Assembly (NCBI GenBank): GCA_016801885.1 | Contig: CM028882.1 | Span: 620,001-684,000, forward strand | Direction: 5' to 3' | DNA length: 64,000 nucleotides | Origin: Toxotes chatareus | Taxonomy: Eukaryota; Chordata; Actinopteri; Toxotidae | In this document: positions 11,201 to 23,540 of the stretch, piece after piece | Layout: each line of letters begins with the position of its first letter | Position numbering within the stretch: position 1 is the stretch's first letter | Program-made: the position numbers and the translations under genes | The notes under the pieces: model-generated | Told to the model about the DNA's origin: nothing | The model's database searches: none | The model's input: the letters and a program-made list of their open reading frames with translations, nothing else

Positions 11201-12690
11201 AGGGGTGGGGGTTGGGGTTGGGGTAGCTGTGTTTGTTCTCCGGTGCCACAGCCTCTCAAAGCCTTTCTCTGCTCTGATTATCTGTCTGAGCCTCATGCAC
11301 CATGACACCCTCCACTTTGCCTGGAATCAAGTCAGAGCTGGCCCAGCAATGTATGTATGAGCTCGCAATTTGTTGGTGGTCAAACAGAATTCTTTAAAAT
11401 TTAATAAAAACCATACTTCCAAGCAAAATACCACACAAAAAAGACTCATTTTTGTTTCTTTTGTTTTGTTTCTTTTCTTTTTTTTTATTTACCTAAATTT
11501 ACTGAGGCCACCCTGCTTGTAATTAAGAAGCCTCCCTATTTTTCGGAGTTGCTCCTCTTGCGTCTTACTCATTTCTTTATTAATATTTAATAATTACTTA
11601 TGTTCAACATCTAATATTTTAATTTACTCATGATTTATAAAGCAGTCACTGTAGTTACATTTTTAACTTTGGAAATTCCCATTCTATTGTTTGAACACAG
11701 TGTCTCTTCAACAGTTTGTTCTGTTTTAACAAAATGTTTCAGTAATAAAGCAATGTGTTTCTATTTGGAAATAGTGTAGCCAGAAATGATGATAATTCAT
11801 TAATAAATATTCATGACTTCATAGTGAGCAGTATATTCTCACGTTTTTAACAAAATGAAGTGTCATGGTACAGGTAGAACTGGAGAAATCAAATGTTCTT
11901 ACAGCTAAGAGACTGTGTTAACATTAATCTTCTTGCTGTATCTATCAAAGACAAGGTCATCATTTATAATTGTAACTTGGTGAAATTAAGCTGGAACGGG
12001 ACACACCTTTATTCAGAACAGAAAAAAAGTGTTTGGTCAATTAAAAAAACAACAAAGCTTTAAAGTTAAACACATGGACCCTGGTAACAGAAATCTTTCA
12101 CAGCTGAGGATTCTGCTCCCTGTGCACTGTAACACTGTTAACACTCGCAGATGTTTGCATGAAGTGCAGCACTGTTGGTGCAGAGCACTCAAAAACTACA
12201 TGCAATAGTATAAACAACCGTTTTAAAAGAGAGACAACAAAAATAACTATGAAAAAAAAAACAAGCACTTTCCCACCTGACAACATAATTATCTGAACAG
12301 ACACATTGGGTAATTAATCAACTAATGAAAAAAATAAGGTAAACAACCTCAGAATTTATTCAAACATATCAAATAGAGCTGGAATTGAGTTTTATGAAAC
12401 ACATCATAATTCATTTTTTATGAACATATTAAGGACGCGTACATTTTCCATTTTTTGGTTCCATTGCTGGCAAGAATAGTGAAATCATTTGTATATTGTT
12501 TGTTCTGTCCTGCTCTTTAGTCCTGAACCAGTGTAACAGACGAGCCACAGCTGTACAGTCTGTTCATCCCACAGAAATGCCTCACCTGATCTGATCATTA
12601 ATAGAATCATGACATCAGTTCTGTCCCACTCTCTGAATATCTGAATGTGTGTATACATATTTTATCTGTGTTTGTGTGTGGACAAATTTT
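9760..12690. other. No gene seen
   Basis: Unique sequence with a (CT)n run near 10,350 and a (TG)n/(GGGGTT)n tract at 11,166-11,226. A GC-box and CCAAT-like pair lies near 10,410-10,440, but no gene starts there. Confidence 0.55.
11166..11226. repeat. (TG)n followed by imperfect (GGGGTT)n
   Basis: TG run to about 11,198, then GGAGGGGTGGGGGTTGGGGT. The G-rich part has several G3+ tracts on the plus strand and could form a quadruplex (inference). Confidence 0.9.
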
Positions 12691-12812
12691 GGTTCTAAAC
12701 CATCGCTGTGAGGACATTTTAAAGGACTTAGGTCTTGGTTAGCTTAGGGTTAGGGGCCAGGGAATGCATTATGTCAGTGAGTGTCCTCGCCAGGGCAGAA
12801 GTACAGAAGTTT

Positions 12813-12815
<3 letters not shown>
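12690..12815 (-). repeat. Teleost telomere-like dispersed repeat, copy 2
   Basis: Plus strand shows GCTGTGAGGACATTTT, a TTAGCTTAGGGTTAGGG core, and GTGTCCTCGCCAGGGCAGAA. The GAGGACA/TGTCCTC ends are inverted, like MITE ends. It is the same class as 141-265 in the opposite orientation and joins a (GT)n array at 12,815. Confidence 0.65.
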
Positions 12816-12878
<63 letters not shown>

Positions 12879-12902
12879 ATGTGGATGTGGATGTGTGTGT
12901 GT
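12815..12902. repeat. (GT)n with embedded (GTGGAT)3
   Basis: About 31 GT units, then three GTGGAT hexamers at 12,876-12,893, then GT again. Confidence 0.95.
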
Positions 12903-12904
12903 GC

Positions 12905-14680
12905 AGTGTATAGCAGGCGCCAGCAGACTGGAGAACAAACAGATACTCTGCAAAGAACATCCATATAAGTGAGAGGTTTTTTTTTCTGTGAAGCTCTTGC
13001 TCTTGAAAATTCTGGTCTCAACCTTTAAGAGGCTCTCAGCGAGACAAGTAGTGTATTATAAGATGTTTCCTTTTGCTGTGTTTCAGCCTTGAGGACTGAG
13101 TGAAGAGTTAGGGTACAGTGGAAAAGTATTTTGTCCTAGACACATGCAGAAATGTATGGTTGGATGGGAAAATGTCAGTCGACTGCCAAAAAACAAAGGT
13201 GAATTCCTGGGTAGGCAAAAATGATCCTCCTGAATGATCTGAAGAAGTAATGTTTCCAGAGTGAGTACAGAAAAGTTGTAAAGACTCTAATAACACCTGG
13301 TTCAATGTTCAGACTGCTACAAACACCTCTTTAGCTATGGCAACAACTCATTTATAGCTATGTCTGTTTTTAACAGGTGTTTGACTCTGGCGTAAGACAG
13401 AAAAAAAGTGAAAGAGCACTGAGGACACTTTAGATAACGGTATGAACATCACTCATACTGGTTAAAAAACTGCAGAAGAAAGTTAAACCTGGCATTGTCA
13501 TTTCCACTCTGAACAACAAGCTGAGCTTTAACTTTCTGTTAATGTTGAGCCTATGCATATTCTGTTCTGTAAATAAAAGTCTACATCCACCCCCACCCCC
13601 ACCTTTGTTAAAGCTGAATCTGATACATGTAATCAGACAGACTGCTGAACGTCAGGTGTTATTTTTCTTGTCAGTGAAGAAGGTTTGAAACTGGTCTACT
13701 CTCTGTGCAGCCTGCTCTGTAAAAGGCTCTGCAATGAGTCTTGAATTACAAACCAAATAAGTGCCACATCAGGTAATTCGATCTGTACCTGTGCTGAATC
13801 TCCTGGCGTCAGCTAGCCTGTACCACTCCACAACTCACACATAGATGAGATTCCAGCCGTGCCTTGTTATTCACTAAGTGAAACGGTGCTGGCCTATACC
13901 AAAACATGGAGGTATTACAACAAATGAGAAGTGAAGGTGGATCCATGGTCTCTCCATTTCACTCACCGTGCCACAGGAGCAGACTCTGGTGTCCAGAGGA
14001 AGCTGGACAAAAAGAAGGAAAATGAGTGCGAACACACGGTGAGCTCAGCTCAGATATTGCTCCGTGTTGCCACTCACATGCTCGATGGTTTTACTTCTGT
14101 ATCGATGTGTGGGCACATTGTTAAATGTGGAGGTAAGTGCAGGGATTCCTCCACTTCTTTGTAATCTATTGCTATCTCTTGTCTTCTCATTCCCATGATA
14201 ACAAAAGTATGGAGTAGCAGAGAACCTAAACCAAACCAGACAGAAATAACATCCATGGTAATTTAAAGACCTGAACTTTTTTTTGTGATGCCTCCACAAA
14301 GGGAAACACTGGCAGTATAGGTCAGATTCCAAATTCAGACACCAAAATTCAAACTTGAACAATCAGGCTCACATGGTCCAAGCATCTAATTTGCTGAAAT
14401 ACAAGAAAAACAAGTGTCCTTTGGTAATGCAGACATTCAAGTTCGTCATAAGTGAATCTCAAACGCTTAAGTGAACACGGGTGTGATCCAGATCCAGCTG
14501 TCAGACCGCAGCTCTAATCTAAACTGAATCTGAAAGATCAGAGTCATTAACTGCAAACACAGATGACAGTGTCTGTACAGGAATCTGGAATGAAAGATTT
14601 GGTAGAAACAATATAATCACACACTGTTCCTCCTACAAACATAAGGTCAAAATATTATGTGCAATGGCTAAATTGATGGC
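12905..14680. other. No gene seen
   Basis: Unique sequence with a C-rich CCACCCCCACCCCCACC tract near 13,588-13,604. Open frames are below about 105 codons and have no motif. Confidence 0.55.
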
Positions 14681-15212
14681 TGGTTCAAACTGCAGCAGAA
14701 AGTGAGACTCACTGGACCCAGCAAGAGAGACCACATCTCCCCTGTACTGGTCTCTCTTCACTGGTTACCAGTGAGGTACAGAACTGGTTTGGAGATGTGT
14801 ATTTGTATTTTAAAGCACTGTGTGGACTGACACCAGGTCACATCTCTGAACTCCTCATCCCCCTGTTCCATCTCCAGACTGACCAATCACCGCTCTCCAT
14901 TTCACGCACCCACTTCAAATCCAAAAGGTGATGGAGCGTTTTACGCTGTTGGCCCTAAAATGTGGAATAGTTTGTCCCTAACAATGAGTTTCTTCATGTC
15001 TGACCACACTCCAGCTTTTCTTTTGTATTCATTATATTTGTTGTGTGTATTCTGATTTTATCCAGATATTCTTTGCTTTTATTAGGCCTCTGTTTTTGTT
15101 TGATTATAATCATCAGTCAAATAATCCCATAATTCATCTCTCTGTGGAGCACTATGGTCAATGTTTGTTGTCTTTAAATGCGCCTTATAAATAAATTGAT
15201 TTGACTTGACAT
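14680..15212 (+). mobile_element. L2-type LINE, 5'-truncated: ORF2 C-terminus and 3' UTR
   Basis: Three co-linear pieces of the conserved C-terminal extension of L2-group LINE polyproteins are readable. They are 'RDHISPVLVSLHWLPVRYRT' from about 14,726, 'YFKALCGLTPGHISELLIPL' about 75 bases later, and 'GDGAFYAVGPKMWNSLSL' from about 14,930. Each lies in a different frame, so at least two frameshifts separate them. The 3' end reads GCGCCTTATAAATAAATTGA then TTTGACTTGACA, the usual L2-like tail. It is a dead 5'-truncated insertion. The L2-group call rests on the HWLPV and WNSLP motifs plus the tail. Confidence 0.8.
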
Positions 15213-15214
15213 TC

Positions 15215-17930
15215 AGTGAGGTGCACCCATGCTGACAGTAAAACAAAGCTAAACTTAACAGTTCACTATCAGCCCCCTACACCTCTGATCAAGCCTGTTT
15301 CCCTTCATAGTCATGCAGTTCAATACATAAGTGGTATATAAAGAGTGAAATAGAGAGGTCTACCTGCCATCCATCAAAGTTTGCATTCCCATACCCAGCA
15401 GTGAGCTCTCATCATCCGCTAAAAGGTTTTAACACAAGGATAATGTTTATTCCAACTGCCACCTCACTCCAGAAATGATCCAAATATTTATATGTTCATT
15501 AATCCAGAATTTCCCCTAATGCATCACTTACAATAACAGAACAGGCACCTCCCAGGAAGTTCGCTGGTGTAAATGAGCAGCTGAGAGGATGAGTGTGCTC
15601 GTATTTGGAAATTTGGTGTCAAAGTTTGGTGCCCCCCCCCCCGCCAAGATCCAACACTCCCACCTGGATCAACTCAATGATTTCACAGCTCCAACATCCA
15701 CATTTGGCGGACAGAAACAAAACGTGAAGGCTGGGAAAAGAAAAGAGGAAAGCTTGCCTTAGAAAAAAAAATAAATCAGAATAGTTAAGTACTCCTGTCA
15801 GCTCTGATTTATAGACGCAGCTCAGAGCACATTAGCTATGATTCACCCCAGGGACTTTGATTATTTTTCACCAAAGTGCACGGATAAACACAGGAACAAT
15901 GGCCCTCATTTATCTTTTTTTTTCTCCTAAAATTACTTGTAAAACTTTAATAAGAGAAAAAAACAACAACAACAAAAAAAACTGATTCTGATTTACAGAG
16001 GATTCACAGGCCAGTTATTTGTTCTTATCTAGCAGCTTTTATCATTACCCTCAGGGCAGAAGTGTTATCTGCATGTGAGCAGTGTCTGTGGAAGGAATGT
16101 CAAGGAAAATTTGACTTTGCCAGGTGCATTTTACCACCGTTACATTAAGAACTTTAACATAACATTCACTCATTCCAGTCCATATTTTTCCTGCATATAG
16201 GCTCCTGAAAGGTGTGTGCACTTAGCAGCTGCAGCTATTTACCTCAGCTGGCAAAAGGATGTTTGTGAAGATGAATGGTGTGTGAATGGTGTCCTGCACA
16301 CCCTGTTCACCCTGTGTGACAAGCTGCACTGTGATATCACTCTTCTCAACTGACAACAGCTAAAATCTAACATCAGAGCATCAGCGGTGACACACACACT
16401 CACCTTTCTTCATGCGTTTCCTCAAACAGAAACGAGCTAAGTTGGACTATAGTGACTTCGATTTCAGTGCCAATAAATGGACATACAGCATGTTGTGCGG
16501 GGCACAGGGACTTCAGATACAATGTGTTTATTGACACTAACTTTAACCATTGTGGATGGAAGTCAGGACATGAATCTGAATCCCAGTCTCTGATGTCACA
16601 GTGCTGTACGTTGTACATTTATCATCCACCCTAAGAAAATCTATGTGATTTGTACGGAGTGTAATGATGAAGGTGGGAAGCAGCTCTTTTGATTTCTTCT
16701 TAGCTATCAAGTGAACAAATTCAGAGATTTAAATGGTATAATAATGTTCATATTTTTCTGTTTGGTTACTAAGTGAAATTCAAACAGATAAAAAAAAAAT
16801 TCCCATATGTGTATTAATTCCAAACAAGACAGCAGTGAATCTGCATGGGTAATATTAAACTGTCCCCATGCTCTCCCCTAATAGCAGTATTACATCTTTT
16901 CAGTGACAGCGAAAAGTGATACACTGAAAACTGTAATTATAATGTCTAATTGGCATACTTTAATAGAATGAAGTAAATTACTACAGCCTCATGAAATAAT
17001 TGAAAAACAAAGCAATTATGGTCTACAGGCACCATTCAGTCTGATAATTGCAGTGCAGCTTGGTCTGACAGCAAACAGAATTAGACTGGGCGGAGTTGGA
17101 GGCTTCACTTCCTGTCCTTTCAGTCAACTTCTCACAGTCTGTCTCTTTTATCTGACAACCACTGACAGAAAAAAAAGCAAAAAACTGAGATTAAGTTACT
17201 TCCAAAACACAGCATTGTGTTGACTACTTATATTATGCTGACAGAGAGTCAAATTAGTCAAAATGTTCCATTTTTTCTGGACTTTATACTGTATTAAACA
17301 ACTATGGATGAGACTTCAAGGAAAGCTAGATGCTGCCCATCCATCTGTTCAGTTTCTGCACTTCTTTCTCAAAGAACCCAAAACCTTGACTGATGCTGAC
17401 CATCTGTTTAGATTCCACCAGGGATTCAATGGGAAATAACTTTTTGCCTTTTGAGTGGGTTGACCCTTTAAAACTACAGCAATGGGTCTTCCATATTAGT
17501 TTCAGTGCACCTGTGCAGTACTATGCAGAATTGCCAAGGTACATTATGTTCACATACATGACCATTTGTATTTTTATCTGCATTTGTTAAGAAAGAAAAA
17601 AAAAAGTTTTCAAATTTGTCTGTATGATTTTAGTGAGATAAAACCAGAAATTACACATCTGAGATGTTAGTAAATATGGGAGAACAAAAATAATGACGAA
17701 AAAATAAAATAAAAATCTTGCAATATCAAGCAGTAAAACTGTAGCCAGGCCAACAGAGTCATAGCTCCACTGAGGCGTGTAATCTATTCCTTTAACTCTC
17801 TGTAGTAATGACTTCATGAGCTCCTTTACAAATTAAATTGTAACTATTAGAGAGAAAAAAAATCATCACCCCCTTCCCACCACTGGCACAGTGGACTTAG
17901 AATTGACCATCACACCTGATTTAACTGATA
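15215..17930. other. No gene seen
   Basis: Unique AT-rich sequence with a poly(C) run at about 15,631-15,642 and scattered A runs. No coding motif on either strand. Confidence 0.55.
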
Positions 17931-18603
17931 ACATAAATGCAGAGCAGGCTCTACCTTCTCAGGAGACTCAGGTCGTTTGGATTGCAGGGGACGCTCCGTG
18001 GGTCCTTATTTGACTCTGTAGTGGCATCAGCCATTTTTTATAGTATGGTCTGTTGGAGCAGCAGCATCTCTACGGCAGACAGGAAGAGACTCGACAAACT
18101 GATAAGACAGGCCAGCTCAGTCCTGGGTTGCCCCCTCAACCCAATGCAGGTGGTGGGAGAGAGAAGAATGGTAGCGAAGCTATCATCAATGATGGAGAAT
18201 GCGTCCCACCCCATGCAGGACACACACACTGACAGTACTGAGCAGCTCCTTCAGTGAGAGTCTGCTTCACCCCAAGACAGTGAAGGAACTTTATCGCAGG
18301 TCCTTCCTCCCTGCTGCTCTTAGACTGTACAACCAGCTGTGCTGAGTAGATCACACACACACACACACATACCAGGACAGAAAACTGCAACAATCTCAAA
18401 TTCAGGTGCAATATGTACAGCATTGTGAAGTAATCCACCTCTGCTTACACTCTCTGCTGTCTGGACTGTCTCTGACTACTGTGCTCATACTGTGTACAGT
18501 GGTTCAATATTGTATATACTGCTGCTGAATCTGTTCCTTCGCTGCTGTGACAGATGCACTTTCCCCATTGTGGGACTAATAAAGGTAAATCTTATCTTAT
18601 CTT
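17930..18603 (+). mobile_element. LINE relic A: C-terminal third of the polyprotein and 3' UTR
   Basis: The open frame 17,937-18,257 reads 'SRLYLLRRLRSFG', then 'VCWSSSISTADRKRLDKLIR', then 'VVGERRMVAKLSSMMENASHP'. This is the region after the reverse-transcriptase catalytic core in a LINE family very common in fish. After a frame switch near 18,240 it resumes as 'SESLLHPKTVKELYRRSFLP' and ends at a stop at 18,343-18,345. A short (CA)n at 18,351-18,369 follows. The 3' UTR ends TTTCCCCATTGTGGGACTAA then TAAAGG, with TCTTATCTTA repeats as tail. Only one frameshift separates the coding parts, so this copy looks younger than its neighbours. Clade uncertain (jockey/CR1-L2 superfamily). Confidence 0.8.
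18351..18369. repeat. Short (CA)n inside LINE relic A 3' UTR
   Basis: About nine CA units just after the LINE stop codon. Confidence 0.85.
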
Positions 18604-18614
18604 ATTTATATTCA

Positions 18615-19300
18615 GACTGCTTCTAAACCAGCAACTTGTGTTTTAGACCTTGTTCCAAAGAGGCTGTTCAAGAATGTTTTACCTTTAATTAGCACTTCCA
18701 TGTTTGATCTGATCAGTTTATCTTAATTAACAGGCTACATACCACAGGCTTTTAAAGTTGCAGCAATTAATCCTCTACTTTAAAAGCTAACTCTTGATCC
18801 AGATGTTTTAGCCAACCATAGACCCATGTCTGACCTGTCCTTTATCTAGAATCTTTGAAAATCTGTTGCAGGCCAGTTGTGTGATTATTTGCATTCAATC
18901 AGGATCTAGTGTACACTATAGCACAGAGTTATAACCAGACAGCACCAATTATATTCTCATGGCCTCTTCACTCATCCTGTTAGTCTTAGTGCTGCATTTG
19001 ACACCATCGATCACAAGACTCTATTACAGAGGCTGGAACACGTCAGCTCTAGTCTGGTTTAAGCCGTATTTATCAGATCCACTTTGTTTATATTAACAAT
19101 GACTCTTTGTGCACACAAGAGTCATGGACTTCCACAGGATTCTGTGCTAGGACCCATACTTTTCCACCTATATGTGCTTCCTTTAGGCCAGGAATTTTAT
19201 TCTACTGTGGAACCATGGACCAGTTTGGGCCCAGCAAGCAGACACTCTCTCTACTATGGAGCTGCAGGATCCAGGGCTGCCACTATCCAACACTCTTAAT
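18615..19300 (+). mobile_element. L2-clade LINE relic B: reverse transcriptase domain fragment
   Basis: Co-linear L2 reverse-transcriptase motifs are scattered over several frames. They are 'LDLVPKRLFKNVLPLISTS' near 18,637, 'GYIPQAFKVAAINPLL' near 18,735, 'LDPDVLANHRPMSDLSFI', 'LSAAFDTIDHKTLLQRLE' from 18,985, and 'PQDSVLGPILFHLYVLPLG' near 19,132-19,188. The 'AAFDTIDH' segment holds the first catalytic Asp of the reverse transcriptase. The YADD box, expected shortly after 'LPLG', is absent. Stops are frequent. The copy starts directly after the tail of LINE relic A. It runs into an (ATT)n tract and a CT-rich stretch at 19,440-19,480 that may be its 3' UTR. Confidence 0.85.
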
Positions 19301-19330
19301 CATTATTATCATCATTATTATTATTATTAC
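19298..19330. repeat. (ATT)n / (ATC)n trinucleotide tract
   Basis: Interrupted ATT/ATC units after LINE relic B. Confidence 0.85.
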
Positions 19331-19339
19331 TTGGTGCTG

Positions 19340-21320
19340 ATATCATTGGTGCTGTTATTATTAGTAACATTATTACGCCTATAAGTATCGCTATTATTCC
19401 CATTATAACAACCAGTCTGACAGAGCTTGATTCATGGTCTCTCTCTCTTCTCTGTCCCCCTCTTTCTCCTCTCTCCTCACTAGATTCACACTATCACACT
19501 AGATTGGCATTCCTAATAAAGTGGTAAGTTGTTGTGGTCATTAGTTTACCCTCTTTCTGCTCTTGACAGTGTTGGTACACCCAGACTACATAAATCAAAT
19601 GTTCTCACATACTTCCGGTGATATGCTGTTTCTGTTTGTCCAGATCTGTCTCTGTCTCTTTCCAAATGGAATGGAGATGAATGGAATTTCATTTTTGGAA
19701 TGATCATTAAAACTCATTAGAAACATTGGTAAAGAATCTCCAGGTGTTTTCTTGCTTCAGACACCTTTTATTCAATGACATCCATTCTGCAGAGGGTATG
19801 TGCTGGTGTGCCACTTCTACCCAAGAAGGGTTCATCTGCTCACAGCTGTTTCTGTTTCTCCCGGTCTCTGAAACAAACTAGTGTCCAAAAACAGACACAG
19901 ACCAAGGGGGCATGCTCAGCTGTCCTTTGACACCCTCAGATGGTACCTGTACTCTGTTGATGCCCAACGACACAATTCTTGGCATCAGCTTTGGTATCTA
20001 ACGACTCCATCCTCTTAATTTCTGGAGTGGTACGGCTCTCTGAGTTGGCACCTATCACTGCTGTTGACATGCTGCCAGTCAACAGATTTTCTCTAATTGG
20101 ATGCACCCACTATGACCACCAGACAACACAGCCTTGTCTGGTTTAAGCTGTGCAGAGAGTGTCCCGAGTTTTCAGGACCTAATCCTGAGTCAGTCCTTTA
20201 ACTGGTATTTCTGAGACTGAGTCTGATCTGATACTTACTTTTACTTAAATGTGATTCAGTTATTTTGACACACTCAAACAAGCTTTAGCTGTCGTCTTCA
20301 AAATTTGGTCCACCTAATTTTTCACAGGCTACTTTACTGAAATACTGAAGGCTCTAGTTCAGAACCATTACATTGATAAACTTAAAATATTAATGTAATA
20401 TTAAGGAATGTTAAACTGAAGTGAACAGCCAGAGAGACGTTGAATTCATCTGTTGGAGTTGTTGTTGTTAGTGCAGCGGTGATGCTTCTTTAACCTCACA
20501 GTCAGTCTTTGGCAGAGTACAGACTCAAACCTGACAGAAGCTAGGTTTTATTTATTTTATCAACTTCACAAAAGTAATGTCAGTTTGAGACAGCTGATGT
20601 GAACAAAACACTGTACAGTAAAGAAATAAACTATTATTATTATTATCCAATCCATTTCTTTGAATTTCACAGTAAACCTTACAGAAATATTTCACTACCC
20701 TTTGTATGAGCAAGTAAACATTTTTTTTCAGGTGGATTTTTTTTTTTTTTGCTGAAGGAACAGAAGCAGTGCTTTCTATGGGTCTCCTGAGGTTTTCACA
20801 GGTCTGCTGAGAGCTCTGTAATGCATGTGACCAGAGGAGACCTTCATGTAGGTCAGATGTTTTCTAGGCATCTCTAGCCCACTTTACCCACGTACTGGGA
20901 CCCTCAGTGAGAAAGCCTCTGCTTGTCTGTCTGCCGCAAATCCTGCCGTGCCCTTTCAGGCTAAGGTGACAGCAACAGTGCCTAATTGTTTGGAAGGGAG
21001 AAAGTGATGCGGGCCATGTTACTGTGGCGGGGTCACAGTGAGGATGCAGGGTGTGATGTGAAAGTTCAGCAGCAGAGAGAAAACAGTTTTCCTTCACTTT
21101 CCATGATGGTTCCTGGTTGCAACTTATCTTTGTTTACTCAGATGTTGACACCTAAGGTCACCGCGTCCAGTTCCTCTGTGAACATGTTCAGTATTTTCTT
21201 TTCAAATCATGTTCCTTGTAAACTTTGCAGTGGGTATCATGCAATTTAAATTTTATAGTTATTATGTTTTATCTTAATGTGCAAAAACCAAAAAGAGCCA
21301 AAAAAAAGTCTTTTGTTAAA
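19340..21320. other. No gene seen between LINE copies
   Basis: 19,340-19,520 may be LINE 3' UTR (pyrimidine-rich, ending CCTAATAAAGTGG). The rest is unique sequence without recognisable coding content. Confidence 0.5.
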
Positions 21321-21329
21321 TGGCTGGGC

Positions 21330-22430
21330 AGGCAGCTGCCTTTAAGCACTGTGAGCTCCCAGCCTCCACCTGTCAGTGGATCACCAGCTTCCTGACGGAG
21401 AGGCAGCAGCAGGTGAGGCTCGGGAGAATCACATCCAAGACCCGGTCTACCACTGACAACATTTTATTTTCTGACCAGATGACACCACTGTCACCTGGAG
21501 CTGAACCTGCTCAAAACGGTGGAGATGACAGTGGACTTCAGGAGAAACCCCCCCACTTCCCTCCCCCTCACCATCATGAACAATACAGTGTCCACCGTGG
21601 AATCCTTCAGGTTTCTGGGTACCACCATCTCCCGGGACCTTAAGTGGACCCTCCACATAGACTCTGTAAGAAAGAATGCTCAGCAGAGGTTATACTTCCT
21701 ACGTCAGCTTAGGAAGTTTAACCTAGGAGCTGCTGATCATTTTTTACAGCGCCATCATCCAGTTTGTCCTCTGCACTTCCATCACCATCTGGTTTGGATC
21801 AGCCACCAAACGGGATAAGACTGGACTGCAACGGACAATCCGGGCTGCAGAGAGGACTATCGGCACCGACTTACCCTCCATACAAGACCTATACCAGGAC
21901 AGAGTTAGGAAGCGTGCTAAAAACATCTCTGCAGACCCCTCACATCCTGGTCACAAACTGTTTAAACTCCTCCCCTCCGCCAGACGCTTCAGAACATTGC
22001 TCGCCAAAACCAGCTGATACAAGGACAGTTTCTTTCCCCAGGCTGTGGCACTGATGAATGTGTGACTCTTTTTTCCCCACTACCTCCTTCAGCATCTTTC
22101 GTTTGCACAATATTTTCCACTACCTCATTTCACCATCTCTTTTTATGTTTGCACTATAACCTGCACTATTTTCTCAATAGTCTGAATATATATTTAAAAT
22201 AGTCTGAATATATATTTATCTATATGTAAATAGTTATATAGTTATATTTTTCCACTATCCACAGACTGTCCGATTGCACCATTAGTAACTGGGAAAAAAA
22301 AAATTGTTGTTCCGTTGGTTGTGTGTTGTTGTTGTTTTGTTGTTGTACTGCATGAGAGCAAGAAAAAACGGAGTCCAATTCCTTGTTTGTATGTACAAAC
22401 CTGGCCAATAAATCAGATTCTGATTCTGAA
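21330..22430 (+). mobile_element. LINE relic C: internally deleted reverse transcriptase, C-terminus and 3' UTR
   Basis: It reads 'CQWITSFLTERQQQVRLGRI' from about 21,375, then jumps to 'LELNLLKTVEMTVDFRR' near 21,500. The block between these in the family holds 'GxPQGxVLSP' and the F/YADD catalytic box, so the active site has been deleted. Downstream are 'VESFRFLGTTISRDLKWTLH', 'NAQQRLYFLRQLRKFNL', a frameshift near 21,740, and 'ATKRDKTGLQRTIRAAERTI'. Next come 'RVRKRAKNISADPSHPGHKL', an internal stop at about 22,015, and 'DSFFPQAVALMNV' ending at 22,063-22,065. The 3' UTR ends CCAATAAATCAGATTCTGAT, a typical fish LINE tail. Two copies of AGTCTGAATATATATTTA lie at 22,179-22,196 and 22,201-22,218. 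Confidence 0.88.
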
Positions 22431-23250
22431 AACGGGTTGTTGTTAATATAATGACCTGGTTACTTGAATAATGGATCAATAAAGCTATGGTGAAAGAAAA
22501 AAAGCTTAATTGTCTTATGATACTGGATTTTAGAGCTCCAACCATGTTACACTAGCTGTGCTTTGAGTTATGATGAGACCTAACACACTCTGTTTTCTAA
22601 ACTGACAAGTACTAGAGCAGTGGTCAGCAAATAGTTTCCCACCCCCCAGAAAAAATGTTTGCTAAATTAATATTCAGCTATATATAACAATGTGAACAAT
22701 AGATCAATGTAAGTATTAGTAATAAAGGCATCTGTGTGAGGAGAGGCATGCAAACCGAGGCTATCTGACTTTACACCAGGATATTTAGGTCGTTGCCTGC
22801 TCTGGATAGAGCCTGGTGCTGAAATTAAGTCTAATACACGCCAGATGAGTATGACAGATAAATAATATAATCTCTTAAAATCAAATACAGTTTTAGTTCA
22901 ATGGCTGTAGCCTACTAAACCAAAATAGATTTGCATCTCAAGTACAGAAAGAGCTGCTTGTTGCACATAAATGGTGATACTGATAACTTTTTTCAGGTAG
23001 CAGCAGCAACAACAGCACTTTCATTCAACTATAACTGAATGAGCTATCAATTAATTAGTACAGGGGTTAACACAAGTCACTAATGTAGAAAATGACATCT
23101 GCCCTCAGATACAGTCCTGCGGCTGTTGGCTGAGCTAGTTGAGGTTCTGATGCGATGGTAGTCCCACAGAGATTTCTTTGAAAGTGGGTTTCTTGCAAGC
23201 AGATATGTGAGAGAGGATATGCAGGTATTTGTTAATTTGTTCTTATCCTA
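22430..23250. other. No gene seen
   Basis: Unique AT-rich sequence between LINE relics. Confidence 0.55.
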
Positions 23251-23254
23251 CAAA

Positions 23255-23465
23255 GTCTTCATCTCCATCTTTGCCCGCTTATCTGGATCATGGGGGCAGC
23301 AGCCTCAGCAAGGAATCCCAGACCGCCCTCTCCCCAGCAACTTCTACCAGCCCATCTGGGGGGACACCAAGGCGTTCCCAGGCCAGCTGAGAAATGTAAT
23401 CCCTCCATCGTGTTCTGGGTCTGCCCCGTGGGCCTCCTCCCGGCTGGACATGCACGAAACACCTC
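23255..23465 (-). mobile_element. LINE relic D: C-terminal fragment and start of tail
   Basis: Minus-strand frames give 'MFRACPAGRRPTGQTQN' and, in the adjacent frame, 'GGGPRGRPRTRWRDYISQLA' then 'WERLGVPPDGLVEVAGERAV' and 'SLLRLLPP'. This is the well-known extreme C-terminus of a fish LINE family ('GRPRTRWRDYxSxLAWERLG...LLRLLPP'). The element ends in GATAAGCGG, the same signature seen in the LINE tail at 35,105. Both ends are truncated. Confidence 0.82.
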
Positions 23466-23540
23466 CCCAAAGACTCATATTTTTTTCTGTGAAACTTGTC
23501 TTAACTGAACAACTTGTCATTCAGTTGCTCATGATAAGGT

